A stretch of 5,981 nt of DNA. It comes from an uncultured Devosia sp. Lineage in GTDB: Bacteria > Pseudomonadota > Alphaproteobacteria > Rhizobiales > Devosiaceae. The position numbers and the translations under genes were made by a program. Under the pieces are notes generated by a model that worked only from the letters and a program-made list of their open reading frames with translations, did no database searches and had not been told where the DNA came from. This document shows, in pieces, positions 5,857-5,981 of the stretch (its first letter is position 1; each line of letters begins with the position of its first letter). The stretch is taken from assembly GCA_913775215.1 (NCBI GenBank), contig CAJYKO010000487.1, positions 1 to 5,981 on the forward strand, read 5' to 3'.

Positions 5857-5981
5857 CCGCCCGAAGTCGGCTATGTCGTGATGAAGAGCGAGGCGGTACC
5901 GCTCGTGAACGAACTGGCCGGCCGGACCGCGGCATATGAGACGAGCGAAGTGCGCCCGCAGGTGTCCGGCGTCATCCAGGC
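5857..5981 (+). pseudogene. 5'-truncated RND efflux periplasmic adaptor (AcrA/MexA-type MFP) fragment, runs off right edge
   Basis: The plus-strand frame reads PPEVGYVVMKSEAVPL and then ELAGRTAAYETSEVRPQVSG, the conserved opening of the mature membrane-fusion protein of RND multidrug efflux pumps (compare AcrA, where ELPGRTSAY and EVRPQVSG occupy this place). Intact members carry a start codon and a 25-50-residue signal peptide, usually with a lipobox cysteine, before this point. Here the same frame upstream holds no ATG, GTG or TTG before a stop at 5815-5817, and the residues are not signal-like. The first in-frame starts (GTG 5878, ATG 5881) lie inside the conserved mature region and have no ribosome-binding site, so any product would stay in the cytoplasm. 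I read it as a broken gene head at a recombination or assembly junction. The downstream body is outside the window. Confidence 0.7.

Noticed and set aside
1..5981. tRNA, rRNA, CRISPR array, insertion-sequence ends, integrase
   Set aside because: Looked for on both strands; no cloverleaf, spaced repeats, transposase or terminal inverted repeats recognised.

Overview
The window is GC-rich and carries a cell-surface polysaccharide (capsule or exopolysaccharide) locus from a Gram-negative bacterium. An alphaproteobacterium fits best, possibly a sphingomonad or relative. This rests on codon use, the style of the RND adaptor fragment at the right end, and a gene pair whose best-known relatives are alphaproteobacterial gene-transfer-agent head-spike genes. 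The genus cannot be fixed from this sequence.

Layout, left to right. (1) Bases 1-219, minus strand: the N-terminal part of a UDP-glucuronate 4-epimerase-like sugar-nucleotide epimerase, running off the left edge. (2) Bases 369-2539, plus strand: a two-gene unit. It has an 86-residue spike-base protein of the RCAP_Rcc01079 type and, starting within its stop codon, a 636-residue protein with beta-rich, lectin-like N-terminal regions and a C-terminal SGNH/GDSL esterase domain. A GC-rich hairpin follows. (3) Bases 2472-5837, minus strand: four tightly coupled genes, in transcription order a hexapeptide acyltransferase, a Wzx-like membrane flippase, a GT4 glycosyltransferase and a WcaF-like acetyltransferase. 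All three internal junctions are 4-nt ATGA overlaps. (4) About 5857-5981, plus strand: the start of the mature region of an RND efflux periplasmic adaptor (AcrA/MexA type), lacking any start codon plus signal peptide.

The minus-strand genes read as a coherent pathway: UDP-galacturonate supply (epimerase), sugar transfer (GT4), acyl decoration (two left-handed beta-helix acyltransferases) and export of the lipid-linked repeat (flippase). The plus-strand spike pair interrupts this set between the epimerase and the WcaF-like gene. It looks like a phage- or GTA-derived insert whose product would bind, and perhaps de-esterify, a surface polysaccharide.

The most interesting points are: the GTA-head-spike-like pair inside a polysaccharide locus; the overwritten C-terminal tail of the WcaF-like protein, which is antisense to the hydrolase 3' end and its terminator; and the abrupt junction at about 5838-5860, where a headless efflux adaptor abuts the first gene of the polysaccharide operon.
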